From Neostapfia colusana (Eukaryota; Streptophyta; Magnoliopsida; Poales; Poaceae), in the NCBI GenBank assembly GCA_030760725.1, contig JASWHV010000016.1:15863084-15927083 (forward strand): a DNA stretch of 64,000 bases. Direction: 5' to 3'. Within the stretch, counting starts at the first letter, position 1. Every line of letters begins with the position of its first letter. This document shows positions 1 through 9,912 of this stretch, piece by piece. The notes under the pieces were generated by a model. It made no database searches. It was not told where the DNA came from and saw nothing but the letters and a program-made list of their open reading frames with translations. The position numbers were made by a program, and so were the translations under genes.

Positions 1-921
1 CACCGACGGGTGACGAAATCACAAACTTGTGGGTAAAGAGGTGCAAACTCTGCAGAGTAACTAAAACTATCATGATAGTCGAGCTTACGGTCACGAGCAC
101 CTAGCTAAACTGCCATGATTAGTTGGGATGGTTATTGGGAAGGTTCTTGGTTGTGGTTAATGAGTTTGTTATGGTTTGGTTGTTGGGACTGTGGAGTCCG
201 GGTGATAAGATGGTTGCATGATTGTTGAGTCATGGCAGCGAAACTGGTCTCGGTGTGAGACAAAGTTGTTTATGAGATAAGATGGTAGCGAATACGTGAA
301 GGTATTCGTGAGATGGTAGAGAATACGAGGAGGTATTCGTGAGTAAGAATGAGGTTGGTTAATGTTCGGGTGGAACATGAAAAGCGATGAAGGTATGTTG
401 GTAATTTAATACATGCTGGGATTGCATTCATCTAAAGTTAAGTTGCTGTTTTATCATAGTTTTATAAATCTGCTTTTCTGCAAATAAGCCTTTTTATACC
501 TACCTTGTTTATGAGCTGCATATCATGTGTTTTCCCGCACTTGCTGAGTACATCATTGTACTCAAACTTGCATTATTATTTTCATCATCAGCAGCGGGAG
601 AAGCCTACTATGAAGACCGAGTGGAGCATTACGGCGTGTGATCTGTTCTCAACCTTGCCTGTGGAGGGATTAGAGATGGAGCCACTTCTACTTAGATTTG
701 CTTCCGCATTAGCTAAATTGCTTCCGCTTTAGAATAAAGACTTCCGCTGTGAGCATAAGTTCAAGACCCATGAGGTATTGTAATAAACTCTGTTATTCGT
801 GGTAATATATAATCTGAATTTATTTTGTGGAACGTATGTGTATGTGTGATGAACATCCTGGGCACACATACGCATTAGTTCTCGGTTCCGTGGTTTTTCC
901 CACAGAATTGAGGGCGTCACA
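1..921 (+). repeat. 3' portion of a Tekay-type gypsy LTR, cut by window start
   Basis: This stretch aligns by eye along its length with the last 815 bases of the solo LTR at 24988-27605: both carry the CACCGACGGGTGACGAAATC block, the palindromes CTCTGCAGAG and ACTATCATGATAGT, a TTTCCCGCACTTGCTGAGTAC block and the late GATGAACATCCTGGGCACACAT block. It ends in GGCGTCACA at 921, the CA end of a plus-strand LTR. The 5' part lies outside the window, so I cannot tell whether it is a solo LTR or the 3' LTR of a full element. It abuts the truncated TAT-like element at 922; if the join is an insertion, the duplicated target would be GACGC (922-926). Short ORFs inside are chance. Confidence 0.8.
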
Positions 922-1370
922 GACGCACCGAAAGGTAGAAGGTACCTAGAGGCCTTCGGATCGTTGCAGCGATGCTGGAAGTAGTACGCGCCCAGCTGGA
1001 TCTTCGAGCTGCGCCCGGTTGTCCGCAACACGAAGAAGTAGCGGAAGAGCGTCGCTGAAGCGTGCACCCCCACGAACATCTCGTAGAAATGGATGAAGAC
1101 GGCAGCCGTCGCAAAGGAGTTGGGGGAAAGGTGGTGGAGCTGGAGACCGTACGTCTCCAGCAGCGTGACGAAGAAGGAAGAAATTGGTGGGACAAACCCC
1201 GCCATGGCGTAGGCAGTGAAGAAGACCATCTCCCCCTTTTTCAGGAGCAGAGGGAGAGATCCCTGGCGGAGCCGGCGTTTCTGCTCTTCCGCGTGCCAGC
1301 CCAGCAGCTAGCGCACTGATCCGAGCTCGGCCGACCGAGCGAGACGCGACGGAAGCAGGTTGGAAGCCAT
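922..1370 (-). pseudogene. Fragment of antisense ORF, putative gypsy-type transposon domain (Transposase_28-like)
   Basis: Read on the minus strand from an ATG at 1370-1368, the frame gives a short basic leader, a TAG stop after about 20 codons, then a run of roughly 120 residues in the same frame up to 922. That run contains GFVPPISSFF, LHHLSPNSF and FIHFYEMFVGVHAS, which I recognise as the pattern of the plant 'putative gypsy type transposon' domain (Pfam Transposase_28), common in grass retroelement proteins. It lies between the internal region and the 3' LTR in antisense, the place where TAT-lineage elements carry an extra antisense ORF. The C-terminal half is missing because the Tekay-type LTR end begins at 921. 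Function of this protein family is unknown. Confidence 0.65.
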
Positions 1371-1851
1371 GGCAGGAGAGAGCTCAATAACAAGGAAGAC
1401 AAAGGCGCAAGAACTCAAGGAAGGTGCAAGCGCTGGGAAGTGCGAAGGGAAGCCGCGATGCGGGTAAGATTCCCTTTTAAAACTTCCCAAGTGCGATTCA
1501 AAGCGATCCGAAATTCTTTGAATACGCCGCTTGGGCAACCTCTTCGGCTCCAAGACCAAGCGTCGATGACAAGTGGACCCAAGTCGTCCATCTGAAGCGG
1601 TGGGCCAAGAAGTCAGTCTCCCAAGGAGATGAGCCGGCAAGACGCTTCGGCGGTTCCCGAAAAAAGCGCTGCGACGTGCAGTAGTGGCAGCCTTGGGAAC
1701 TGCCGCAGTAAAAGCAACCATCAAGTGGGCACACGCTCCCACGATCCCGCGGCTGTTCGTGCTCCGGCAACGGTCAATGCGGGACTTAGAGAAGGTGCGC
1801 GGAATGGAAGAGACGGAGGCCCCACCTCGGGCTCGCTATCTCCCCCGAGAT

Positions 1852-1866
1852 GGGCCCGGGGGCCAC
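1852..1866 (+). other. Polypurine tract of truncated TAT-like element
   Basis: GGGCCCGGGGGCCAC lies immediately before the LTR start TGTTGGTACC. The same sequence, inverted, adjoins the left LTR of the related element at 5714-5728, which supports plus orientation here and minus orientation there. Confidence 0.7.
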
Positions 1867-1924
1867 TGTTGGTACCCTCGATATGGGGTACCCCCGCGCA
1901 CAGGGGAAAATGCCGAAGGACCTC

Positions 1925-2250
1925 GCTCTTCTCCGCAGGGAGAGCTCCGAAGGCGCCACGTGTCTAGCGGGGCCGGACCTCCCTATCCTCAGAGGAGAGC
2001 TCCGGACCCGCCACATGGCCAACTGAGCCGGACCTCCCCCCTCCGTGGGGAGAGCTCCGAAGGCTCCACGTGTCCTGTGGGACCGGACCTCCCTCTCCTC
2101 AGAGGAGAGCTCCGGGCTCGCCACGTGGCCAGCAGCAGCCGGACCTCCCCCCTCCTCGGGGAGAGCTCCGAAGGCTCCACGTGTCCCGCGGGGACGGGCC
2201 TCCCTCTCCTCAGAGGAGAGCTCTGGGCCCACCACGTGGCCAACAGAGCA
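1925..2250 (+). repeat. G-box-containing tandem array in U3
   Basis: About 110-bp units alternate two half-units: one with GCTCCGAAGG followed by CCACGTGTC, the other with AGAGGAGAGCTC followed by CCACGTGGCC. CACGTG cores recur about every 55 bases. The same array, inverted, is in both LTRs of the element at 4615-12818. Confidence 0.75.
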
Positions 2251-2639
2251 ACGCTGCCTGCCCCCGCACGGTAGGCAGCAGGAGTAAAGACGCGCCATAC
2301 CTTGCTCGTATAAGGTATTCAAGGCCCGCACCTTCCTAAGATGCGGAGACGCGGAGCACGCCTCTGTCAGGTGCCGTTGCGCCCAGTCACATCGCAGACT
2401 GGCGCGCCATGTCAGAGCCTGCCCGCCAATAAACACAGCGACAAGACATCCCCTGCCGCCCCTGCCATCATCAACCACTACGACTAGCTTGCGGCATGGC
2501 CAGGACGGCAGAACGAAGACTCGGAAGCCTTTGCCAGAGACAACTACCGGCATAACTGCAGATACGGTAGACGACAGGCAATCTTCCCGGTACCACCTGT
2601 CGGGTCCCGGGCCCACCTTGTAAGCCGCTCGAGCCTTGG

Positions 2640-2648
2640 ACTATAAAA
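2640..2648 (+). promoter_or_regulatory. LTR TATA box
   Basis: ACTATAAAAGG sits downstream of the G-box array and upstream of the presumed transcription start. It is conserved at 4929-4945 and 12035-12043 in the related LTRs. The role as core promoter is inferred from motif and position. Confidence 0.55.
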
Positions 2649-2951
2649 GGCTCGGGTAGGCGACATTAGCAAGGGTTCGAACTCTGTTGACTCGCACTCT
2701 AGCCATCTCACACCCTGAAGCTCAGGACTCTGGTTCTGAGCAGCAAGCAATACAGCGAGCATCTCTGCTCACCGTGGACGTAGGGATTTACGCTCCGGCG
2801 GCCTGAACCACGTAAAACTCCCCGTGTCAAGCTTCTCCCTCAATCGTCCCTAACACTGAAGCTCTCCGCGAGTGACTAGCCCCTCCGAAAAAGAACCTCC
2901 GCGGGCTGCCCAGAGCAGGTCCGGGGGAAGTGTCGGTTACACACTTTGACA

Positions 2952-4430
2952 ATGGTCTTCGATGTATGCTTGGTATCTTCAAGGCCTGGCTCCGCGGGGA
3001 CAGAGGACCTTTACCATGGCTGCCAGCTGCGCGTACGAAGATCCAAGAGCCATCCCCTGCATCGCCATTAAGGGGGGACGACAGGGCATGGGTTGCTCCG
3101 TGATGCCTGGGGCGCTGGAGTTGGCCAGAGGTCTCTAGCATTGAGAGGCATAGCCATGATGGCCGGAGTTAGTAGAGATGGCGAGGTTCGGACTTCCTAC
3201 TTTTCCTGCATCGCCTTAGGTGCCTGCTTCGATGGGCTCGTCTTCTCCAGGGACAGTGGGTCATCGTCTTCCTCCAAATCAGAAGCTTCATCCTGGAGCA
3301 CAGGGAGAAGGGAGAGGATGATGTCTTTGCTGACTGAAGTGGGTTCCAGTGGTGTAGTCATCGGGCTTCGCAGTGCTGAGAAAGGGGTGCACGTAGAGCT
3401 TGGTGCGTTTCTGGGTAGTCTGCGGGCGATGATGGTGGTCGGCGGGGTTGCGACTTGCAGTGTGGGACGAGGGGTGTGTGGTATGGTGGCCGGCAACCTA
3501 GGGGATTCCGACAGCGGCAGCGGCTGGGTGGTGGGTGCGCTCTCTCTCTCCCATCTCTGATGGAGCACGGACAGATTAGCACCGCTGACAGAGATTTGAA
3601 ATCTTATGACTCCAGGAAGTGATGGATCCCCTAATCATCTTTTTTTCCTAACTTAATCCCTAAGAAGCATAGAAACCGTTCGGAATCCCTAATGGAACAC
3701 TGATGGCAGCTTTCAGGTTTCACCTTACGACGTCGTTTACTGACCAAGCAACAAATCTGATGAACAAGAGAATCTCTTTAAGACACCACCCAGCTCTAAC
3801 AAAACGTGGACTCGCCTGAGAAAAAAAAGACATTTCAAAAGGATTTTTGAGAAATGACACGGAAACTTTGCTAGCGTATCCAGCCCCAGCCACGTCAGGT
3901 CAGGCTCTACCATCGTTGTAGCAGTGACAAATAATCTTTCAAGGACAAAATAAATGAAAGAGCAGAGAGGTGTGCTGACTAGTGACCACGCACGCATGGA
4001 CGGCCGGATGCGTCCATGCAACGCAATGCAAGGACACACATGGAGCGAGGGAGAGGAAGCTACCGACCGGTGACAACTGCTGATGCCTGCAGCTGATTGG
4101 AAAGCAAAGCGGAGGGTGAAAGGCACTCCACCCCAGCCGTGTCATCACATCATCGTCAGTTCAGTTCAGACTTAGAGCACGCTTGCGTGCTCTCCGGCGA
4201 TCACCCTTCACCCGCCATCCACGCCACACACAGCTGCCACTGCCACGCATGGCAGAAACCAGCAGCAGCAGCAAGCGGCCTGTAGCGTGGTGTCATTTCT
4301 CTGCGCCTCATGCCGCGCAGTGCACGTGAAGTACGGTACCATGTTCCAGACAATTCTTTTTCCCCAAGAAGGAAGCCATGGCATGAACAGATTGGCTGGG
4401 AGATTACGGAGCAAGCACAGCTTTACTTAC
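2952..4430. other. Unexplained spacer, mostly without recognised features
   Basis: Between the end of the TAT-like LTR and the probable MITE I recognise no LTR, PBS or TE protein domain. The first 600 bases are GC-rich and hold one minus-strand proline-rich ORF, listed separately. From about 3600 the sequence turns AT-balanced and reads like ordinary low-copy intergenic DNA. Short ORFs at 3737-4126, 3939-4148 and 4097-4285 overlap on opposite strands and have no recognisable motif. Confidence 0.5.
3197..3568 (-). CDS. Unrecognised proline-rich ORF fragment
   Basis: A 123-residue minus-strand frame, rich in Pro, Thr and Ser in its first two thirds, ends in an acidic patch (LEEDDDPLSL) and a lysine-rich tail. 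I do not recognise the family. Low complexity at the N side and an acidic-basic C side would fit a disordered region of a TE protein, for example a LINE ORF1 or a gag, but no zinc knuckle or other domain confirms this. An overlapping plus-strand ORF (3093-3560) covers the same bases and is equally unsupported. Codon or homology evidence would be needed to choose between them. Confidence 0.2.
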   Translation of the reverse strand: MLHQRWERESAPTTQPLPLSESPRLPATIPHTPRPTLQVATPPTTIIARRLPRNAPSSTCTPFSALRSPMTTPLEPTSVSKDIILSLLPVLQDEASDLEEDDDPLSLEKTSPSKQAPKAMQEK

Positions 4431-4609
4431 CATGTGTTTGTTTATTTGTATTATATTAGGTTGATTTGGATTGGATAATACAGTTACTTGTTTATTTCGT
4501 AGATAGATGGATAAAGACAAATTTTTTTACGGATGTTGGATGAATTTGTTTAGAAATATTTATTGCATGAGTTCATCTATCTTATCTAAGTGTATTTCTT
4601 AGTAATATA

Positions 4610-4614
4610 ATTAG
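4610..4614. repeat. Left target-site duplication (ATTAG) of gag-only element
   Basis: ATTAG directly precedes the LTR start TGTCGAAG. The matching site after the right LTR is ATTAA (12819-12823), one mismatch in five, which is compatible with a point mutation since insertion. Confidence 0.6.
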
Positions 4615-5713
4615 TGTCGAAGTGTTCGGTCGACACTTCCCCGGGCCTGCATTGGGCAGCCCGCGGAGGTTCTTTTTTCGGTGGGGCTAGTCCCTTGCGG
4701 AGAGCTTGCGAGGATGGACGAGTTAGTAAGAGCTTGACACGGTGAGTTTTACGTGGTTCAGGCCGCCGGAGCGTAAAACCCTACGTCCACAGCGAGCTAT
4801 GGAGCTCGCTGTATTGCTTGCTGCTCCGAACCGGAGTCCTGAGCTTGGGGGTGAGTTACAACTTGGGTGTGAATGGCTAGCGTATGAGTTGCAGAGGTGC
4901 GAACTCTTGCTATCGTCGCCTACCCGAGTCTTTTATAGTCCAAGACTCGGGTGGCTTACAAGGGGGGCCCGGGACCCGACAGGTGGTCCCGAGGAGATTT
5001 GTCTATCATCTACCGTATCTGCAGTTATGCCGGTAGTTGTCTCTGGCGGAGGCTTCTGAGTCTCCATCTTGCAGCCCTGCCCATGCCGCATGCTAGTCGT
5101 AGTGGTTGATGGCGGCGCGGGCGGCATGGGATGTCTTGTCGCTGTGTTTATTGGCTGGCAGGTTCTGACACCGCGCGCCAGTCTGTGATGCGACTGGGCG
5201 CAACGGCACCTGACAGAGGCGTGCTCCGCGTCTCCCCGTCTTGGGAAGACGCGGGCCTTGAATACCTTGTGCGGGCAAGGTATGGGGCGTCTTTACGCCC
5301 GCTGCCTATCACTCGGGGGCAGGCAGCGCCGTTCCGCTGGACACGTGGCGGGCTCGGAGCCCTTCTCAGAGGAGAGGAGGGTCCGGCCCCGCGGGGCACG
5401 TGGAGCCTTCGAACCTCTCCCCGCGGAGGGGGAGGTTCGGTTTCTGTCGGCCACGTGGCGGTCCCGGAGCTCCTCCGTGAGGAGAGGGAGGTCTGGCCCC
5501 GCCGGATACGTGGCACCTTCGGACCTCTCTCCCGCGGAGGGGGAGGTCCGGCCTCTGTATGCCACGTGGCGGGCCCGGAGCTCTCCTCTGAGGAGAGGGA
5601 GGTCCGGCCCCGCCGGACGCGTGGCGCCTTCGGAGCTCTCCCTGCGGAGAAGGGCGGGTTCCTTAGGTATTTTCCCCTGTGCGCGGGGGTACCCCATATC
5701 GCTGGTACCGACA
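4615..5713 (-). repeat. 3' LTR of gag-only element (left)
   Basis: The LTR starts TGTCGAAGTG and ends GGTACCGACA. It pairs with 11720-12818 over its full length with only scattered substitutions and compensating single-base indels. It contains the inverted TATA block (about 4929-4945) and the G-box array (5336-5660). Several long ORFs (4742-5059, 5131-5859 and overlaps) repeat in the other LTR and are non-coding by-products of GC-rich repeats. Confidence 0.9.
5336..5660 (-). repeat. Tandem G-box array in U3 (left LTR)
   Basis: CACGTG cores occur at about 5342, 5397, 5452 and 5563, with TACGTG near 5507 and a GCGTGG variant near 5618. The higher-order unit is about 111 bp, made of two half-units of about 55 bp. 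In minus orientation the array lies upstream of the TATA box, so it belongs to U3. The CACGTG core is the classical plant G-box bound by bZIP and bHLH factors; binding here is inferred. Confidence 0.75.
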
Positions 5714-5728
5714 GTGGCCCCCGGGCCC
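5714..5728 (-). other. Polypurine tract of gag-only element
   Basis: GTGGCCCCCGGGCCC on the plus strand reads as a purine-rich GGGCCCGGGGGCCAC directly upstream of the minus-strand 3' LTR. The identical motif adjoins the LTR at 1867. Confidence 0.65.
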
Positions 5729-6204
5729 ATCTCGGGGGAGATAGCGAGCCCGAGGTGGGACCTCCATCTCTTCTGATCCGTGCACTTTCTCTAAGTCCCG
5801 CATTGACCGCTGCCGGAGCACGAACGGTCGCGGGATCGTGGGAGTGTGCGCCCACTTGATGGTTGCTTTTACTGCAGTGGTTCCCAAGACTGCCACTTCT
5901 GCACGTTGCGGCGCTTTCTTCGGGAACCGCCGAAGTGTCTTGCCGGCTTGTCTTCTTAGGAGACTGACTTCTCGACCCACTGCTTCAGTCGGGCGGCTTG
6001 GGTCCACCTGTCATCGGCGCTCGGTCTAGGAGCCGAAGCGGTTGCCGATGCGGTGTATTCGAAGAGTTCCGAATCGCCTGGAATTGCATCTGGGAAGGTT
6101 TATAGAGGGGATCTTACCCGCATTGCGGCTTCCCTTCGCACCTCCCAGCGTTTCTTCTTGGATTCTTGTGCTTTTGCCCTCTAGTCCTTGAGTCCTCCCA
6201 TGCC

Positions 6205-7934
6205 ATGGCCTCCAACCCGCCACCAAAGAAGAAGCGTGCTCGATCTCCTCCAGCGGCGGCGTCTGTGCCAAGTCGGGAATCTGGGTGCCTGGCACTCCCT
6301 CCGGTGGCGACTCAAAGAGGCCCCGGGCTGATGCTTTGAGGGGAGCTTCTGGGGCGTCCCCTGCTCCGCCAGTTCAAGCGACTGCGGAGCGGCCATCAGT
6401 GACGGCAGCGGGCTCTGGGAGTCCTACCCCGGCTCGGAAGTCGGGGTTCAGAGCCCGCTGGAGTGTCCGCGTTTCCCGGCCATCCCCGACTAGCGGGGAG
6501 TCTGTGCCGTCGCGCTCGGAACCCGGGACAACTGCCGCGGCCCCCAAGCCAGCGCGGGCTTCTCCTGTTCCGGTGTGCCCGGACTCCGCGGCGGCGTCAT
6601 CTCTTCCTGTCGAGACGGCCGCCGCGGCCCCCAAGCCAGTGCGGGTCGACCCTGCACCAGGCGGCCCGGCCTTTATTCCAGCGCCGCCTTCCCCGGCTCG
6701 CCCCTCTCCACAGGTCAAGAAGCCAGAAGCTAAAGAGGGCCCGGCAGGTCCGGCTGCCAAAGCCCCGGCGCTAGCTTCTCCTGACCGGCGTCTCGTCTTG
6801 GTTGTTGGTGCATCGACTCCTCTTGAGGACGAGGTGATAAAGGAGGTCGGGGGAACTGCCCCGGCCTCTGTTGCTCCATTGCCCCTGGAAGATGCCTTTG
6901 CGCTTGCTGAGACGAGCGTCTGGCAGGTCATGGCTGCACTAGGTCACGAGCGGGAGGAGTACACAGTTGAACGGGATCGCCTCCTCACCTGGAGGAACCT
7001 TTTGCGGGAGCGGACCGCGAAGGTCAAGAGCGAGCTCGACTCCATGCAGGAGTTGCTCGACTTCACGGAAGTACTCCTCGACCGGTTGAAGCGGGCTGTC
7101 AACCGTATGGACGCCGAATCGCGGCGGATCAACAGGGAGGCCCTGGAGGCTCACGCCCGGGCCGAGGAGAGCCTCTCTGCCGCTGAGGAGATACGGCAGC
7201 AGATGGAGCGCCGTAAACTCGCCGTTGAGGAACGGGAGCATTCTATGGCAGCCGAGGCGGAGAGGGTCGCCGCGTAGCTGGCGGCGGGCGAGGATGACCT
7301 TCGAGCTCGGATCGAGGAGCTAGAGATTCTAAAGGCAGACCTCGACCTGAGGGAGGAACAGGTCTCCCGCGAACGTCGGGCGGTCTTGGAACGGGAGTTG
7401 GCCACCGACTTCAAGGCTTCTGAGTTGGAACGACTCGCCAAGACCCTCCACCTTCGGGAGAGCTCCCTCGCGTCCAAGGAGAAGGAATTCTCCGAGAGAA
7501 GCCTAGAGGCCCTGCAGGCAGCTCGCCGCGAGGTGGAGGAGCTCTCGGCCTTGCGGTCCTCCGAGGCTCTTGCGGTCTCATGCTTCGTTGATCGAGCGGG
7601 GTCCGCCCTGATCCCTCTTGGCTTCAGTCTGGTGAGGGCAGCGGCTCCTGCGCTGAAGGTGGCGGAGGTGATCCCCGCGCTGGAGTCGATCGGTGCCAAG
7701 CTGGACAGGCTAGACTCGGTGGTCGCCAGCGAGCTTGAGGCCGAGGGACGTGGCCTAGCCTTAGAGGTCGCCTCACATGTGTTGGCATGCTTCAAGAGCC
7801 GCGACCCCTCTTTCTCGCTGGAACCAGCGAGAGAGGGCCCAGCCGCGGAGCGGGAGGAAGCTGCCAGGGCTGAAGTCGAGGATGTGGCCGCCCTTGTAGC
7901 CGCAAGGTTCCGGCGGGAGCCAGGAGGTCCTTAG
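6205..7934 (+). pseudogene. Antisense ORF of gag-only element, coiled-coil protein, interrupted
   Basis: The ATG at 6205 opens a short basic peptide (PPPKKKRARS, resembling a nuclear localisation signal) in one frame. The main frame, open from about 6285, gives a Pro/Ala-rich region, then from about 6830 a long Glu/Arg/Leu-rich coiled coil. It is broken once by a TAG at 7275-7277 and continues in the same frame to 7934. Homologous ORFs in grass elements begin with the Transposase_28 domain, as in the fragment at 922-1370; that domain is missing here, so an internal deletion or frameshift near 6270 is likely. Its position between the coding region and the 3' LTR, antisense to gag, matches the extra antisense ORFs reported in TAT-lineage gypsy elements. 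Function unknown. Confidence 0.6.
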
Positions 7935-9912
7935 GACTTGTTTCTCCCTTTTTATCGAGTCTGTAGTCCAGCTCATGGAGCCTCGCATAGTTTGACTCTT
8001 TTAGATATTTGTGTCTGTGATGCCTTTTCTCTCCTTCTTGGCTTTGCCTGACTGAGTCCTTAGCTCCACAAGGTACTCAGAGGCCTTCTCCAATCTCGGA
8101 GCTCTGCACAGACACCTTCCCCGGGTCCTAACCGTGTTAGGGGCCCCCGGGGGTCTCCGGATCTCGCCCTATGGGGAGCTCCAAATCTGCCTGCCACGTG
8201 GCGGGTCCGGAGCCCCTCCTTAGGAGGCGGGAGCTCTGGCTCTGCTGGACACGTAGGACTTTGGAGCCCTCCCACCAGGGAGGGGGGGGGGGAGGTCCGG
8301 TTTCCGCCTGCCACGTGGCGAGTCCGGAGCCCCCCTCGGGGGAGGCGGGAGCTCCGGACCTGCCGGACACGTAGGGCCTTCGGGCCTCGCCCTGCTGAAG
8401 GGGCAGGACCCGGTCCTTCCAGCCCTAGGCCGGAGTAGTTGATAGCTCCTTCCCCCCCGCTTCATGCAGTCCCCGTTGCCGTAACCTAGAGGTCCTGCAC
8501 ACAAGTAGAGGAAACGTAATTCTCCTCGGGGGGTCCTCCCCTCCCGTCTCCTAGTCTTATTCGTCTTACGATCCTGATCCGTTATACGGGGCTTGGGCAA
8601 TTCTGTGCTCGAGGCGCCGGAGCTCCGGCTCCCTCCGAGGTCCGGGTACGGTCGTCCGATCCCTAGTACCGGACCGTGCGCTGGGGAAGCAGAGTGCACG
8701 TGCTTTGGGTTCATGACCAGGCAAAGCGATTGTACTCCCCTGTACCTCCGGAGGGCAGGATGCGCACGCCTTGGGCTCATGGCCTGCTAAGCGGGATACG
8801 CACCCTGGACCGCCCATGCACACCGCAGGCCTTTCCTGGAGGTGACCAACTGGCACCGCAACACCTGACTGGGGGAGGCCCGAGAGACTCACTCGGCCAT
8901 CGGCAGGTGCCTCAAGCGCGGCCGCCCTCGGTAGGATAGCGAATGCTGGCTATGGGTGAGCGCGGGAGAGGGGGAGCTAGATGTACGATGAACATACATA
9001 GATAGTGCGATCATGAAAACTAATGCATAATTTAAATGAGCGCATGAGAGAGAGCTAAGTAGAACAGGGTTCTGTGTTCATGCCCATAGGTGGAATTCTG
9101 GCTGTACATGGAGGCAATATTCCGCCTCGTCTACAAGGGAAGCAAGACTCTACGCGCTTAGGGTCGGAACCAGGCTAAACTGGACATAGTCCTGTACCGT
9201 CCCTTGAGACTTAGCTGCCCCAAGCTCTGTTCCTAGATTCTATGGGATTCATTACAGAAGGGAACGACCCTGTTCTACTGATGCTCGGGGAGGAGGACTT
9301 ACAGTGTTACTCCATGCCAAGGATTTTGGGAACGGATCCCACACTCGGTTGAAAGGCATGTGTACCTGGGGCGGCAGCTTTCATGATTCGGAAGGGACCT
9401 TCCCTGCTGGGGGAGAGTTTATGGGTCCTTCTGGGGAAAGAGCGTGCCGCGACACCAGGTTGCCCTTCTGCAGGTCCCTGACGAGTTTGGTTCTTTGGCA
9501 GTAGTGCTTAGAGCATCAGTCGAGACCTTGCGTTGTGCGGTGTTACCTGCAGCCGAGTCCCGTCGACGAGGTTGTTATCTTCGCGCTGGATCAGGTCCTG
9601 CGCGGCTTCTCCTGGGGGCCCCCGGGGAGTTCTCCCCTTCTGGCTAAGGCCTTCGAGGGGTAGGTGGACCCGGTCTCGTCTTGGATGACCTAAGGTGTCT
9701 TCCCCTTCTGGCAAGGCTTTCAAGGGGTTGACAGACCTTGGGCGGCCCCCGGGAGGTATGTCCGAGGCACGGGGGCGTGCTCTCGGGTGAGGCTGGCCCG
9801 ACCTTGCACCATTGTGGTCGGTACTTGGGCTGCTGCAACGACTTGGGGCTTCTCCAAGGTTGACGCCGCAGCAGTGCAGCCTCCACTGACCCGGGACGAC
9901 AGCCGCAGTCGG
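7935..9912. other. Internal non-coding region of gag-only element where pol would be expected
   Basis: About 2 kb between the antisense ORF and gag has no protease, RT, RNase H or integrase motif in any frame. It includes a segment with U3-like G-box repeats (8180-8420, listed separately), an AT-richer stretch around 8960-9060, and GC-rich sequence up to the end of gag. ORFs of 60-190 codons overlap on both strands without recognisable domains. Confidence 0.6.
8180..8420. repeat. U3-like G-box repeat segment inside the internal region
   Basis: The segment repeats the phrases GCCACGTGGCG and CCGGAGCCCC with GGACACGTAGG half-units, the same alternation as in the LTR array at 5336-5660. It is more diverged and includes a run of 12 or so G. 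It is not adjacent to either LTR, so it is an internal duplication or a remnant of another related LTR. Confidence 0.55.

Larger units (their letters stand above)
922..2951 (+). mobile_element. Truncated TAT-like gypsy element (antisense ORF, PPT, 3' LTR)
   Basis: The segment is related, in opposite orientation, to the left part of the gag-only element at 4615-12818. Reading along the plus strand it holds an antisense ORF fragment, a non-coding stretch (1371-1851), a purine-rich PPT (1852-1866) and an LTR (1867-2951). The 5' side is cut at 922 by a foreign LTR end, so gag and pol, if present, lie outside the window. It still has the N-terminal part of the antisense ORF that the gag-only element has lost, so it is a closer relative of a complete parent. 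The element is inferred to be non-functional as seen. Confidence 0.75.
1867..2951 (+). repeat. LTR (3') of truncated TAT-like element, 1,085 bp
   Basis: The sequence is the reverse-orientation relative of the LTRs at 4615-5713 and 11720-12818. It begins TGTTGGTACC and ends about TTTGACA. It carries the G-box-rich tandem array (about 1925-2250), a TATA box near 2641, and the block containing GGATTTACGCTCCGGCGG. Long overlapping GC-rich ORFs on both strands here arise from the repeat array and are not genes. The exact right end is inferred by alignment to the related LTRs. Confidence 0.8.

Noticed and set aside
1684..2616. ORFs of up to 276 codons on both strands in the first TAT-like LTR
   Set aside because: Same tandem array without stop codons in GC-rich DNA; no motifs.
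3093..3568. Host gene on either strand of the proline/glycine-rich ORF pair
   Set aside because: Two opposite ORFs share the same bases, no domain, no splice or start context; kept only as a low-confidence ORF on the minus strand.
4742..5859. Long overlapping ORFs on both strands in the left LTR of the gag-only element, repeated at 11848-12922
   Set aside because: They recur because the LTR recurs, run through the GC-rich G-box array in several frames at once, and have no domain. Conservation reflects LTR identity, not coding.
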